A DNA stretch of 64,000 bases from NCBI GenBank assembly GCA_965662645.1, contig CBFIII010000010.1:35512-99511 (forward strand), read 5' to 3'. The notes under the pieces are model-generated. The model saw nothing but the letters and a program-made list of their open reading frames with translations, did not search any database and had not been told where the DNA came from. The stretch is from UBA5342 sp965662645. GTDB taxonomy: Bacteria > Bacteroidota > Bacteroidia > Bacteroidales > UBA5342. A program made the translations under genes and the position numbers. Of the stretch, positions 1-8,713 are shown in pieces (position 1 is the stretch's first letter; every line of letters begins with the position of its first letter).

Positions 1-624
1 CCTATTCCAATGAGTTATAATGGTACTTACGTATTTAAAGGAGGTGATGCTAAGTATCAAGATATGAATAATGATGGTATTATTGACCTTGATGATGTGG
101 TTTATCTAGGAGATTCTAACCCATTGTTTGCTGGTGGTTTTAACCTTATGGTAAAGTATAAACGACTTCAAATGAGAGCTAGTTTCCTTTATCGTTATGG
201 TAATGACATTGTAAATGCTGTTGCTATGTATTCAGAGAGTATGACAGGAACGTTAAACCAGAGTAAGGCTGTACTTAATAGATGGCGTGCTCCAGGGCAG
301 AATTTCGATGGTATGCTTCCTAGGGCATATTATAATCACCCAGCTAATAATTTGGGTTCTGATCGTTATGTTGAGGATGCTAGTTATATTCGTTTAAATA
401 ACCTATCTCTTGATTATTCTTTGAATCCTAAGGTGCTGAAACCCATTGGATGTCGTATGATGAAAGTTGGATTTCAAGCACGTAAATTGATAACCTTTAC
501 GAATTATACTGGTCAGGATCCTGAAGTAACTATGAAACAAGAAGATGCACTTTGGTTTGGTAAAGATACTGGTACTGTACCTTCTCCTATAGTCTTAGCA
601 TTAACTGTAAATGTGGGTTTTTAA
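1..624 (+). CDS. SusC-family TonB-dependent outer-membrane receptor, C-terminal part
   Basis: The frame is open from the first base of the window, so this is the end of a larger gene that begins upstream. The 200-odd residues match the C-terminal barrel of SusC/RagA transporters: a calcium-site-like stretch DMNNDGIIDLDD, the LGDSNPLFAGGF strand typical of late barrel hairpins, the motif DRYVEDASYIRLNNLSLDYS, and a final strand ending in phenylalanine (NVGF), which is the outer-membrane insertion signal. SusC proteins import oligosaccharides through the outer membrane with a SusD lid; a SusD gene follows 31 bp downstream. The plug and TonB-box region cannot be judged because they lie outside the window. 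Confidence 0.93.
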   Translation, partial: PIPMSYNGTYVFKGGDAKYQDMNNDGIIDLDDVVYLGDSNPLFAGGFNLMVKYKRLQMRASFLYRYGNDIVNAVAMYSESMTGTLNQSKAVLNRWRAPGQNFDGMLPRAYYNHPANNLGSDRYVEDASYIRLNNLSLDYSLNPKVLKPIGCRMMKVGFQARKLITFTNYTGQDPEVTMKQEDALWFGKDTGTVPSPIVLALTVNVGF

Positions 625-655
625 TTTTGAATGTTGATATATTAAAAAAAATACT

Positions 656-2158
656 ATGAATATTGTTTTAACAAAATATAAATCATTAACGCTTTTTGCA
701 GCCTTAATTCTATCTTTAGGTTTGCTTGTGTCTTGTGATGATTTTTTAAATCAAAAGCCATCAGATGGTCTTGTTTACTCTGAATATTGGAAAAATAAAG
801 AAGAGGTGTTATCTACTTTAGGCGGTGCTTATCAAAAATTTGCTGAATTAGATTATCGGTTGTTTGTACTTAGTGAGTTACGCGGTGATATGCTTCAGAA
901 GAATGGGACATATACTACGGGTGATGTGCTGAACATAATGGAGTCAAATATTCTGGAAGGTAATTCATATGCTAAGTGGGATATGTTTTATAAAGTGATT
1001 AATATTTGTAACCATGTCATTGAATTAGCTCCTGCTGTACAAGACAAAGACCAAACGTTTTCGGATATACTCCTTCAACAGTATGTTTCAGAAGCTACTT
1101 TTTTAAGATCATTGACTTATTTTTATTTGGTTAGAATTTTTAAAGATGTACCCTACATAACACAACCGACCTCCAATGATCAAGTTGATTTCTTTATTAC
1201 TCAAACATCTGGAGATACCATTCTAGCAAGAACAAAAGAAGATCTCAAGGCTATTAGTAAATATGAGTTATCTTATCCAACTTTAGAACAATCAAGATCA
1301 CGTGTTACAAAAGGAGCCATTAATGCTCTCTTAGCTGATATCTGTTTATGGAATTTCGAGTATGAAGAATGTTTAGCATATATCGATGAGGTAGGGGATG
1401 ATAAAGACTATTTTTTAATGGAGCCTGTAGAATGGTTTGATAACTATAGAGATGGTTTTACCAAAGAAAATATTTTTGAGATTTATTATGATGACGTAGC
1501 TGGTCAGCCCAATAGTTTAACTTCAGATAATCACACATATCATACTTCAGATGCTAGTAAGGCTTTATATTATGTGAGTGATTATGCTGTTAAAATATTA
1601 GGACCCGGTATAGATGAGGCAGGTGAGGTGACACGTGGTAATGGTACTCTTTCATATGATGATATTGATTATTATCAAATATGGAAATATATTGGACAAA
1701 ATGGTGATCGTACGACTAAACGTGCAGATGCAATTCAAGGTAGCGCCAACTTCATTATTTATCGTCTTGCTGATATAATTCTTATGAAAGCTGAAGCTTT
1801 ATCACAGTTGGGAGAGTATGGTTTGGCTACAGAAGAATTTAATAGGGTAAGACTACGCGCTAATATGCTTCCTCTTGACTTATCAGCAGGGACAGCTGAA
1901 GGTCTTATTCTCGAAGAACGGGCAAAAGAGTTAGCTTACGAAGGTAAACGTTGGTTCGATTTATTAAGAATGGGACGACGTACTGCCGCTGGTAAAGCTG
2001 AATTAATTGACAAATTAGTGAGTAATGTACCCTCTACACAACAGCCAGTGATGCGTTCTAAGCTGAGTGATCCCAATTCTTGGTATATGCCAGTACATAG
2101 TGATGAAATTGATAGAAATAAAAATTTAAAGCAAAACCCTTACTACGATGAGAATTAA
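656..2158 (+). CDS. SusD/RagB-family glycan-binding lipoprotein
   Basis: A 500-residue surface lipoprotein that should act as the lid of the preceding SusC. It has a hydrophobic signal ending in a lipobox (LLVSC, lipidated Cys27) followed by DDFLNQKPSDG, a very typical SusD N-terminus. Further family signs are the FLRSLTYFYLVRIFKDVPYI helix near residue 155 and the C-terminal block EERAKELAYEGKRWFDLLRMGR near residue 425, ending with WYMPVHSDEIDRNKNLKQNPYY. Its stop overlaps the start of the next gene by 11 bp, so the two are translationally coupled. The ligand cannot be read from sequence. Confidence 0.95.
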   Translation: MNIVLTKYKSLTLFAALILSLGLLVSCDDFLNQKPSDGLVYSEYWKNKEEVLSTLGGAYQKFAELDYRLFVLSELRGDMLQKNGTYTTGDVLNIMESNILEGNSYAKWDMFYKVINICNHVIELAPAVQDKDQTFSDILLQQYVSEATFLRSLTYFYLVRIFKDVPYITQPTSNDQVDFFITQTSGDTILARTKEDLKAISKYELSYPTLEQSRSRVTKGAINALLADICLWNFEYEECLAYIDEVGDDKDYFLMEPVEWFDNYRDGFTKENIFEIYYDDVAGQPNSLTSDNHTYHTSDASKALYYVSDYAVKILGPGIDEAGEVTRGNGTLSYDDIDYYQIWKYIGQNGDRTTKRADAIQGSANFIIYRLADIILMKAEALSQLGEYGLATEEFNRVRLRANMLPLDLSAGTAEGLILEERAKELAYEGKRWFDLLRMGRRTAAGKAELIDKLVSNVPSTQQPVMRSKLSDPNSWYMPVHSDEIDRNKNLKQNPYYDEN

Positions 2159-3764
2159 AAATAATATATTTCCATTTGTTTATATAGTTTCCTTGCTATT
2201 AGGCTTATGGTCTTGTAAAAATGATGAACCTGATGAAGTCATCTTTTTCAATGGAGATGAATATCAGAATATTATGCAGTATATTGATCAGAATAACGAG
2301 TATTCTTCGTTTGCTAAAATTGTTCGATCTGCCTCTATGGCTGATGTTTTAAGCTCGTATAATCATCATCTTTTTGGTAATGGATATACCTTGTTTTTAC
2401 CCGGCAATTCGGCTGTACAATCCTTTATCGATCAGAATGCAGATTATTCTAACTTAGAAGCGTTATTGTTAGATTCAACTTATGCACGATCTATAGTGCG
2501 ATACCACATCATTAACGCTGAAACTTACTCTTATGAATTTCCTAATGGTGTACTTCCAGATAGAACACTCTCTAATTTCTTCTTAACGGTCGTATTCCGT
2601 ACCTCTGGAGATTCTGTTAAGTATGCTATAAATGATGAATCTGCATTGGTACACACTAATATTGTTTTATCTAATGGTATTGTACATACCCTAGATAAGA
2701 TGCTTACTCCTGTGGTATATACCTCTTATGATTTATTAGCCAAGGATTCTGAGTTTAGTATATTTACACAAATGTTAGATGAGGTTGGACTTGTAGCGGA
2801 GCTTAATGACTCAAGTTATAGTGATGAATTACGTCGAAATGTATATAATGAATTCACGATGTTTGCTGAGTCTAATAGTTTGTATGCCGATAATGGGATT
2901 CACTTTTTTAAAGATTTAACTAATATGATAAGTCCTAATCAAGAGGATTATACTTCTGAGGACAATCCTTTAAATATATATGCAAAATATCATATTTTAA
3001 AGCAAAGTTATTTCTTGGATGAGTTCTCTACGTCTGTTTATAATACTTATGCTAGTTCTCCAATATCAGTTGATTTAGATATTGATTTAAAGTTTAATGT
3101 GGGAACTGAGATTTTTGATACCTTATATGCTGAAGGTGATACGATTCTTGTTAATTATTTATTATTAGATTTGGATAAGAGTAATGTTGTTTCAAAATCT
3201 GGTGCAATTCACCAACTCAATCATATGTTGAAACCATTTAACCCTTCACTCAAGAAAGTTGAGTTTGAATTTTATGAAGAAGCTTATATTAATGAACTGA
3301 AGGATATCTCTGGTACATATTATATTGATTCTAGTGAACTTGATTTTGTATCATTTAAAGGTATTGAGGTAATCACTTACGAGCGACAAGATAAAGCAAT
3401 GACTATCAGGAAGCTTGATCCAGTCACTAAAGCTTATCCTAATGCTGACGATATTGATAATGATTATATTACATTCGATGGTAATACCGAGCTACTTTAC
3501 ACCTTACCTAAGGTATTACCTGGAAAGTACACTTTACAATTGGTCTGTAGAAGAGGAGATGATGACTTTGCGAGTATTAAGGTCTTTTTTGATGGTGTAC
3601 CAGTAGGTGATATAATAGATTTAGCCGTGTCACCTAAAACAGAAGGATATTATTATATTGATTTAGGAACAGTAAGATTTGACGGATATGAAACGCATGA
3701 ATTTAAAATCGAAACTGTAATACCCGGGATTGTTAATTTAGCTAAAATTGTTCTCCAGCCTTAA
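2148..3764 (+). CDS. Fasciclin (FAS1)-domain lipoprotein, first of two
   Basis: A 538-residue exported lipoprotein (lipobox GLWSC, Cys23). Two FAS1-like domains are visible. The first has YTLFLPGNSAVQSFI near residue 81 and its closing motif NGIVHTLDKMLTP near residue 177. The second spans about residues 195-365 with EFTMFAESNSLY and SGAIHQLNHMLKP. The last 170 residues look like a beta-sandwich binding domain (PGKYTLQLVCRRGDDDFAS, later HEFKIETVIPGIVNLAKIVL). FAS1 domains mediate adhesion or glycan contact. The position between two SusC/SusD pairs, with an 11-bp overlap with susD, suggests an accessory surface glycan-binding protein. The exact role is inferred. Confidence 0.85.
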   Translation: MRIKNNIFPFVYIVSLLLGLWSCKNDEPDEVIFFNGDEYQNIMQYIDQNNEYSSFAKIVRSASMADVLSSYNHHLFGNGYTLFLPGNSAVQSFIDQNADYSNLEALLLDSTYARSIVRYHIINAETYSYEFPNGVLPDRTLSNFFLTVVFRTSGDSVKYAINDESALVHTNIVLSNGIVHTLDKMLTPVVYTSYDLLAKDSEFSIFTQMLDEVGLVAELNDSSYSDELRRNVYNEFTMFAESNSLYADNGIHFFKDLTNMISPNQEDYTSEDNPLNIYAKYHILKQSYFLDEFSTSVYNTYASSPISVDLDIDLKFNVGTEIFDTLYAEGDTILVNYLLLDLDKSNVVSKSGAIHQLNHMLKPFNPSLKKVEFEFYEEAYINELKDISGTYYIDSSELDFVSFKGIEVITYERQDKAMTIRKLDPVTKAYPNADDIDNDYITFDGNTELLYTLPKVLPGKYTLQLVCRRGDDDFASIKVFFDGVPVGDIIDLAVSPKTEGYYYIDLGTVRFDGYETHEFKIETVIPGIVNLAKIVLQP

Positions 3765-3787
3765 TATTTAAGATAAAGTTTATAGCA

Positions 3788-5368
3788 ATGAAATATATAA
3801 TTAATCAAGTTTCAATATTACTATTACTGGTATTTGTATTTACTGCATGTCAGCCAGAAATAGATGAATATTACTACAGTGAAAATGAGCCATATGTGGA
3901 TACTGATGTTCTTTCACTATTAAAGGAAGATTCGAGTTATTCAAAATTTTTACAACTCATTGAGGATGTAGATGGTGATTCAATTTTAAATAATGGTAAC
4001 GTTTTTACATTGTTTGTACCCAAAAATGAGGCTTTTGAAAACCTTTCTCCTTCAGTTTCTAAAAAAGATCTATTTAATTATTTGGTGACTGAGTCTTACA
4101 TCAATATAAATCAAATAGGCCAAAGTTCCATGTTGCAGTCTTATGGTGGTAAATTTGTAAAGTTTAATGTGCTCGGTGATACATCTTTTTTATATGATGG
4201 CGTTGAGGTGTTGAAAGGTAGTCCTTTGACTAACAATGGTCGATTTTATACATTAGCTGATATTGTTAATCCCTGTCCTAATATTTATGAGTATTTCACT
4301 CAGACTAATCCTTTTTTCAATTCTTATTTTTTGGCTCAGGATAGTGTTGCCATTGATTTAGAGCTTAGTACACCTCTTTACTATAATGATGATGGTCAAA
4401 CAGTATATGATACTGTACTTATTGTTATTAATAAATTCGAAGAAGAGTATTTTGAAATAAGTGAGGAGTTTAGAGCTAGAAAAGCAACAATGCTTGTTTT
4501 CTCGCAACAACAATATGACGATGCTTTAAATCAAGTATATGATGAGTTGGGCATCGACTCTATACCTCTTGCTTGGCAAAATGATGTCTTAATGCCTTAT
4601 GTGCTTGATCATGGAGTTTTTAGGAATGCTGTTGATTATAGTTCTTTACTACAAGGTAGAGTTAAAAATATAAAAGGTGATAGTGTGGATATAGATCCAG
4701 ATATAATTGATAGAAATTTTTACGATTGTAGTAATGGACGTGTTTACAACTATAAAGAAGGCGAGTTTAAAATTCCAGAAGAACTGTATAAGGTTTCAGA
4801 CACCATTTTTTTAGTTGATCGCTTATATAAGCGTGGTACTAATCTCTATGACTGGGGTGATGAATTTGAAGTTACAGGGACTAACTTTCCACCTCAGGTT
4901 TCTAATACAAATTCGTTGATAGTGGATATGCTAGACCGTAATTATTCAGGAGTTTTCTCTTTAAGTTATAAGCATTATAATGTGTTCCCTGGAAATTATC
5001 GATTGAAGTTTAAGGTGAACATTGTTGGTAGTATTGGGGTTTGGAAAATTTTTGTTAATGATGAGGAATTTCCAGTGAAATCTTATCTAGGTGATTACTG
5101 GGGGGGATATGATCTTAATAATCTACGAGGTGGTTTTATAAGTCCTTTCCCGAGTGAAGATAATCCTTACTTTTCAGTTTATCCATTTGAATTTACAAAA
5201 GGAGGAGATGGCAAAACATGTGTTTTTGAAACTGTAATGATGGATTATATTACTGATTTTGCAGATGTGGATGTTCGATTGGAATACGTTAAGCCTAGTT
5301 CAAATACATCAAAAAATGCGGGTATAAATATTGAGTTCTCTGCATTAGAATTTTATGAAGGACAGTAA
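3788..5368 (+). CDS. Fasciclin (FAS1)-domain lipoprotein, second of two
   Basis: A 526-residue lipoprotein (lipobox FTAC, Cys21) beginning 23 bp after its neighbour. It has the same plan: an N-terminal FAS1-like domain with VFTLFVPKNEAFENL near residue 78, a second degenerate FAS1 region with ATMLVFSQQQYDDAL near residue 233, and a C-terminal beta-sandwich region from about residue 375 with PGNYRLKFKVNIVG and EFSALEFYEG at the end. It diverges strongly from the first copy, so the pair is not a recent duplication. Probable role: surface glycan or cell-wall contact in the SusC/SusD complex (inference). Confidence 0.8.
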   Translation: MKYIINQVSILLLLVFVFTACQPEIDEYYYSENEPYVDTDVLSLLKEDSSYSKFLQLIEDVDGDSILNNGNVFTLFVPKNEAFENLSPSVSKKDLFNYLVTESYININQIGQSSMLQSYGGKFVKFNVLGDTSFLYDGVEVLKGSPLTNNGRFYTLADIVNPCPNIYEYFTQTNPFFNSYFLAQDSVAIDLELSTPLYYNDDGQTVYDTVLIVINKFEEEYFEISEEFRARKATMLVFSQQQYDDALNQVYDELGIDSIPLAWQNDVLMPYVLDHGVFRNAVDYSSLLQGRVKNIKGDSVDIDPDIIDRNFYDCSNGRVYNYKEGEFKIPEELYKVSDTIFLVDRLYKRGTNLYDWGDEFEVTGTNFPPQVSNTNSLIVDMLDRNYSGVFSLSYKHYNVFPGNYRLKFKVNIVGSIGVWKIFVNDEEFPVKSYLGDYWGGYDLNNLRGGFISPFPSEDNPYFSVYPFEFTKGGDGKTCVFETVMMDYITDFADVDVRLEYVKPSSNTSKNAGINIEFSALEFYEGQ

Positions 5369-5405
5369 TTTAAACCAAAATTCTTAACACTATAATTAAA
5401 GAAAA

Positions 5406-8400
5406 ATGAATACACATTTTAAGATATTTTTTATAACATTACTTGGTTTTATATCGGCTTTTAGCCTTCATGGACAAAATGAAAATTCATTATCGGGTAT
5501 CGTTTTAAATGATGCGAAAGAACCCATTAGTCAGGTAACAATAAGTATTCCGGGAACTGATCCTGTTTATACTGGAGAGGATGGGAAATTTACCATACCT
5601 CGTGATAAAGATGTGGAGTGGTTATATGTAACACCGCTTGAAGGTTATGTAAAGAAAAAAGTTTTACTGCGTAAGCAAGATCAGATAACGATTTATTTAA
5701 GCTCTTTAGATATTGACTCGCGTTATGACTTGGTATTGAATCAAGGAGATGATGTAGAACGTCGTGATTTGATATCTTCTTTTAAAACCTTGAAAGTCAA
5801 TGATTTTGAAAATGAGATGAATGTAACTGTTGATCAATATATTCAAGGTCGAGTTGCAGGTGCACACGTAGTTCAAAATTCTGGCATGCCAGGTTCTGGT
5901 GCAACTGTTTTTATACGTGGGTTTTCCTCAATTTTATCTAATAATCAACCACTTTATATTGTGGATGGTGTGCCACTTGAAAGCAGTAATGTTCACAATT
6001 TTCTGATTGAGGGTAATAATACTAGTCCAATTTCAACAATAGATCCTCTGGATATTTCTGAAATTACAATTTTAAAAGATGCTGCTGCAACAGCTATATA
6101 TGGCGCTAAAGCAGCAAATGGAGTTGTTGTTATTAAGACCTTAGAGCCTAAAGATACACGTACAACTATTAATTTTCTTTACCGAACCGGGTTGTCTATG
6201 GCACCCAAACAACTACCACAGCTTAATGCTAAGGAGTATAAGGCATTGGCCAATGAGGTACTCTTCTCAAGTGGCATAGATGAAGAGGTTTATAAAGAAG
6301 ACTATCCTGGTTTGTTTGTGACTTCGGAAGATGATCAATATATTACCTATAATCACGATTATAATTGGCAGGATGAAATATTCCGTAACGCGATGTCGCA
6401 TAACTTAAGATTTTCGATCAAAGGGGGTGATGCTATTGCTAAATATGGTTTGTCTGTGGGGTATTTAAAGAGTAAAGGAGTATTGAAAAATACGTCATTA
6501 GATCGTATTAATATACGTCTGGTAGGTGCTTTTGAAATATTTTCTTGGTTGCAGATGGATGTAGCGAGTAGCTTAAGTACAAGTACTGGTTTATTAAAAG
6601 AGTCATCTTTGTCTTCAGTAACTAACCCGATATTGAGTTCTCTTTGGAAAACCCCAATGCTCAATCCTTATGAATATGATGCTTACCGTGATCCACAAAC
6701 AGGAGAATTAAAGCCTAACTTGCTTAAAATCATAGATGAAGTGGATGAGTTAGGAACATCTAATCCGACATCTATTATAGAATTGTCAGAAGCTAAGGCA
6801 AAGAATTATCGTTTCTTTACTTCTGTTAATTTACGTGGAGATATAACAAAGCAGCTAAAGTTTAGTTCTTTAGTAGGTCTCAACTCCAATACAGCCAAAG
6901 AATATATGATTATTCCTGATCGTGGTTTCGATTTGCTTTATAGTGATGAAGTGTCTCGAGAGTCTAAAGGACAAAATAATTCATTTTTTTCTGTATATAA
7001 TGATAACAAAGTGTTTTATGATAATACCATTAATTATAAACACCACTTATATGCTTCATTAGGCTTGCGATGGCAAACTAATAAATATGCTCAAGATTAT
7101 GGGTACTCTCGTAATTCAACCAGTGATTATTATACTAACCTCAATAGAGGAGAAGATTTATTATCAGAAATTGGTGGAGCTAATAAAGAATGGAACTGGG
7201 GGGCTATGTATTCAAATTTATCATATGCTTATGCTGATAAGTATTTGTTATCAGCCACCGTTTCTTCAGATATTTCATCGCGTATTGGTTCTGAAGCTCT
7301 TAATACTGTTAAGATTGCTAATATGCCAGTTGGTCTCTTTTATGCTATTTCAGGGGCATGGCGTGTTTCAAATGAAGACTTTTTTAAAGGTTTTGACACT
7401 GTTGAGGAGTTTAAAATTAGAGCATCATATGGCAAAACAGGTAATGATGATGTAGGTGAAAGTAACGGTTTCTCAAATTATAAAGTTGACCAGTATCGCT
7501 CTATGGCTGTATTAGTACCTGGAGGTTTAGCCAATAGCAGTTTAACGTATCAAACAAAAGATCAATTGAATTTAGGTGTTGATTTAAGTTTCCTTGCTAA
7601 TCGTTTGTACTTTACGTTTGACTATTTTAATAATAAAAGTTCTAATGTTCTGATAAATGAATTGCAAGATAGTTATTTAGGGTACGAAACTTTTCCTAAT
7701 AATTCAGTGGCTTTTACAACTAAAGGCGTTGAATTTGAAACATTTTACCGTGCTATTAGCAAACGGGATTTAAAAGTGGACTTTGGCTTTAATGTTTCTA
7801 GCTACACATCTATTATAGATGAGATTACAGGTGACGAACAAGTGCTAGATGGTCCTGCTGGTTATTCCGTCATTAACCGTGTAGGAGAGCCTGTAAATAG
7901 TTTCTATGGATACAAATTTTTAGGTGTTTATTCTACTGTAGCCGAAGCTCAGAAAGATGATCTAGTTAATGATATTAATAGATCATTTAAAGCTGGAGAT
8001 GCTAAATACTACAACCAACCTGATCAGAATGGTGATGTTGATAATATTATTAATAAAGATGATAGGCAGTTGCTTGGGTCTTTTGAACCAGAGTTTTTTG
8101 GAGGTTTGTTTGCCAATGTAAGATACAAGAATTTTAGTTTTAACATGTTTTTGCAAGGTTCGTATGGGAATGAGGTCTTTAATTATGTAAGACAACAAAA
8201 TGAGAAAATGTCTGGTTTAGAGAATCAAAGTGTAAAAGTGCTACAGCGTTGGCAATATGAAGGTCAAGAAACGTCTGTTCCAAAGGCAACTTGGGGCGAT
8301 CCTCAAGGAAACTCTGATTTTTCTGATCGATGGGTGGAAGATGGTTCTTATATACGACTTAAGAGTTTGACTTTGTCTTATGATTTTGATCAAGACTTAA

Positions 8401-8576
8401 TAGGAGTTTCCAGTCTAAATGTTTTTATGACAGCTAGTAACTTGTTTACCTTGTCAAAGTATAAAGGTTATGACACAGAGTTTAGTTATAATCAATCATC
8501 TTATACACAAGGTGTAGATTATGGGAATACTCCGCTTACTAAACAGTTTATGGTGGGTGTTAAAATTGGTTTATAA
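5406..8576 (+). CDS. SusC-family TonB-dependent outer-membrane receptor
   Basis: A complete 1056-residue SusC transporter. It begins with a signal peptide (cleavage near HGQ, residue 24), then a carboxypeptidase-D-like regulatory domain (residues 28-100, SGIVLNDAKEPISQVTISIP). The plug domain follows, with QGRVAGAHVVQNSGMPGSG, FIRGFSSI, PLYIVDGVPLESS and ITILKDAAATAIYGAKAANG between residues 145 and 245. The long barrel ends in FMVGVKIGL. The plug and late-barrel motif DRWVEDGSYIRLKSLTLSYDF are standard. It imports oligosaccharides with energy from TonB. The matching SusD is the gene at 8714, after a 137-bp gap holding a small hairpin. Confidence 0.95.
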   Translation: MNTHFKIFFITLLGFISAFSLHGQNENSLSGIVLNDAKEPISQVTISIPGTDPVYTGEDGKFTIPRDKDVEWLYVTPLEGYVKKKVLLRKQDQITIYLSSLDIDSRYDLVLNQGDDVERRDLISSFKTLKVNDFENEMNVTVDQYIQGRVAGAHVVQNSGMPGSGATVFIRGFSSILSNNQPLYIVDGVPLESSNVHNFLIEGNNTSPISTIDPLDISEITILKDAAATAIYGAKAANGVVVIKTLEPKDTRTTINFLYRTGLSMAPKQLPQLNAKEYKALANEVLFSSGIDEEVYKEDYPGLFVTSEDDQYITYNHDYNWQDEIFRNAMSHNLRFSIKGGDAIAKYGLSVGYLKSKGVLKNTSLDRINIRLVGAFEIFSWLQMDVASSLSTSTGLLKESSLSSVTNPILSSLWKTPMLNPYEYDAYRDPQTGELKPNLLKIIDEVDELGTSNPTSIIELSEAKAKNYRFFTSVNLRGDITKQLKFSSLVGLNSNTAKEYMIIPDRGFDLLYSDEVSRESKGQNNSFFSVYNDNKVFYDNTINYKHHLYASLGLRWQTNKYAQDYGYSRNSTSDYYTNLNRGEDLLSEIGGANKEWNWGAMYSNLSYAYADKYLLSATVSSDISSRIGSEALNTVKIANMPVGLFYAISGAWRVSNEDFFKGFDTVEEFKIRASYGKTGNDDVGESNGFSNYKVDQYRSMAVLVPGGLANSSLTYQTKDQLNLGVDLSFLANRLYFTFDYFNNKSSNVLINELQDSYLGYETFPNNSVAFTTKGVEFETFYRAISKRDLKVDFGFNVSSYTSIIDEITGDEQVLDGPAGYSVINRVGEPVNSFYGYKFLGVYSTVAEAQKDDLVNDINRSFKAGDAKYYNQPDQNGDVDNIINKDDRQLLGSFEPEFFGGLFANVRYKNFSFNMFLQGSYGNEVFNYVRQQNEKMSGLENQSVKVLQRWQYEGQETSVPKATWGDPQGNSDFSDRWVEDGSYIRLKSLTLSYDFDQDLIGVSSLNVFMTASNLFTLSKYKGYDTEFSYNQSSYTQGVDYGNTPLTKQFMVGVKIGL

Positions 8577-8674
8577 AACGTTTTATATAGATAATGCTTA
8601 ATGAATGAACCAAATTGAATACAATAATTATACGACTTTATTAGATTGTTATTAGTGTATTCGACAAAGGTTAT

Positions 8675-8690
8675 TCCGATTACTATCGGA
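8675..8690. other. Small perfect hairpin between susC and susD
   Basis: TCCGAT and ATCGGA pair perfectly around a 4-base loop (TACT). The hairpin sits in the 137-bp gap between the SusC and SusD genes, 24 bp before the susD start, with no following T-run, so it is not a classic terminator. It could stabilise or process the message so that SusC and SusD are made at different levels (inference). Confidence 0.45.
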
Positions 8691-8713
8691 GCAAATAAAA
8701 AAAATATAATCGA

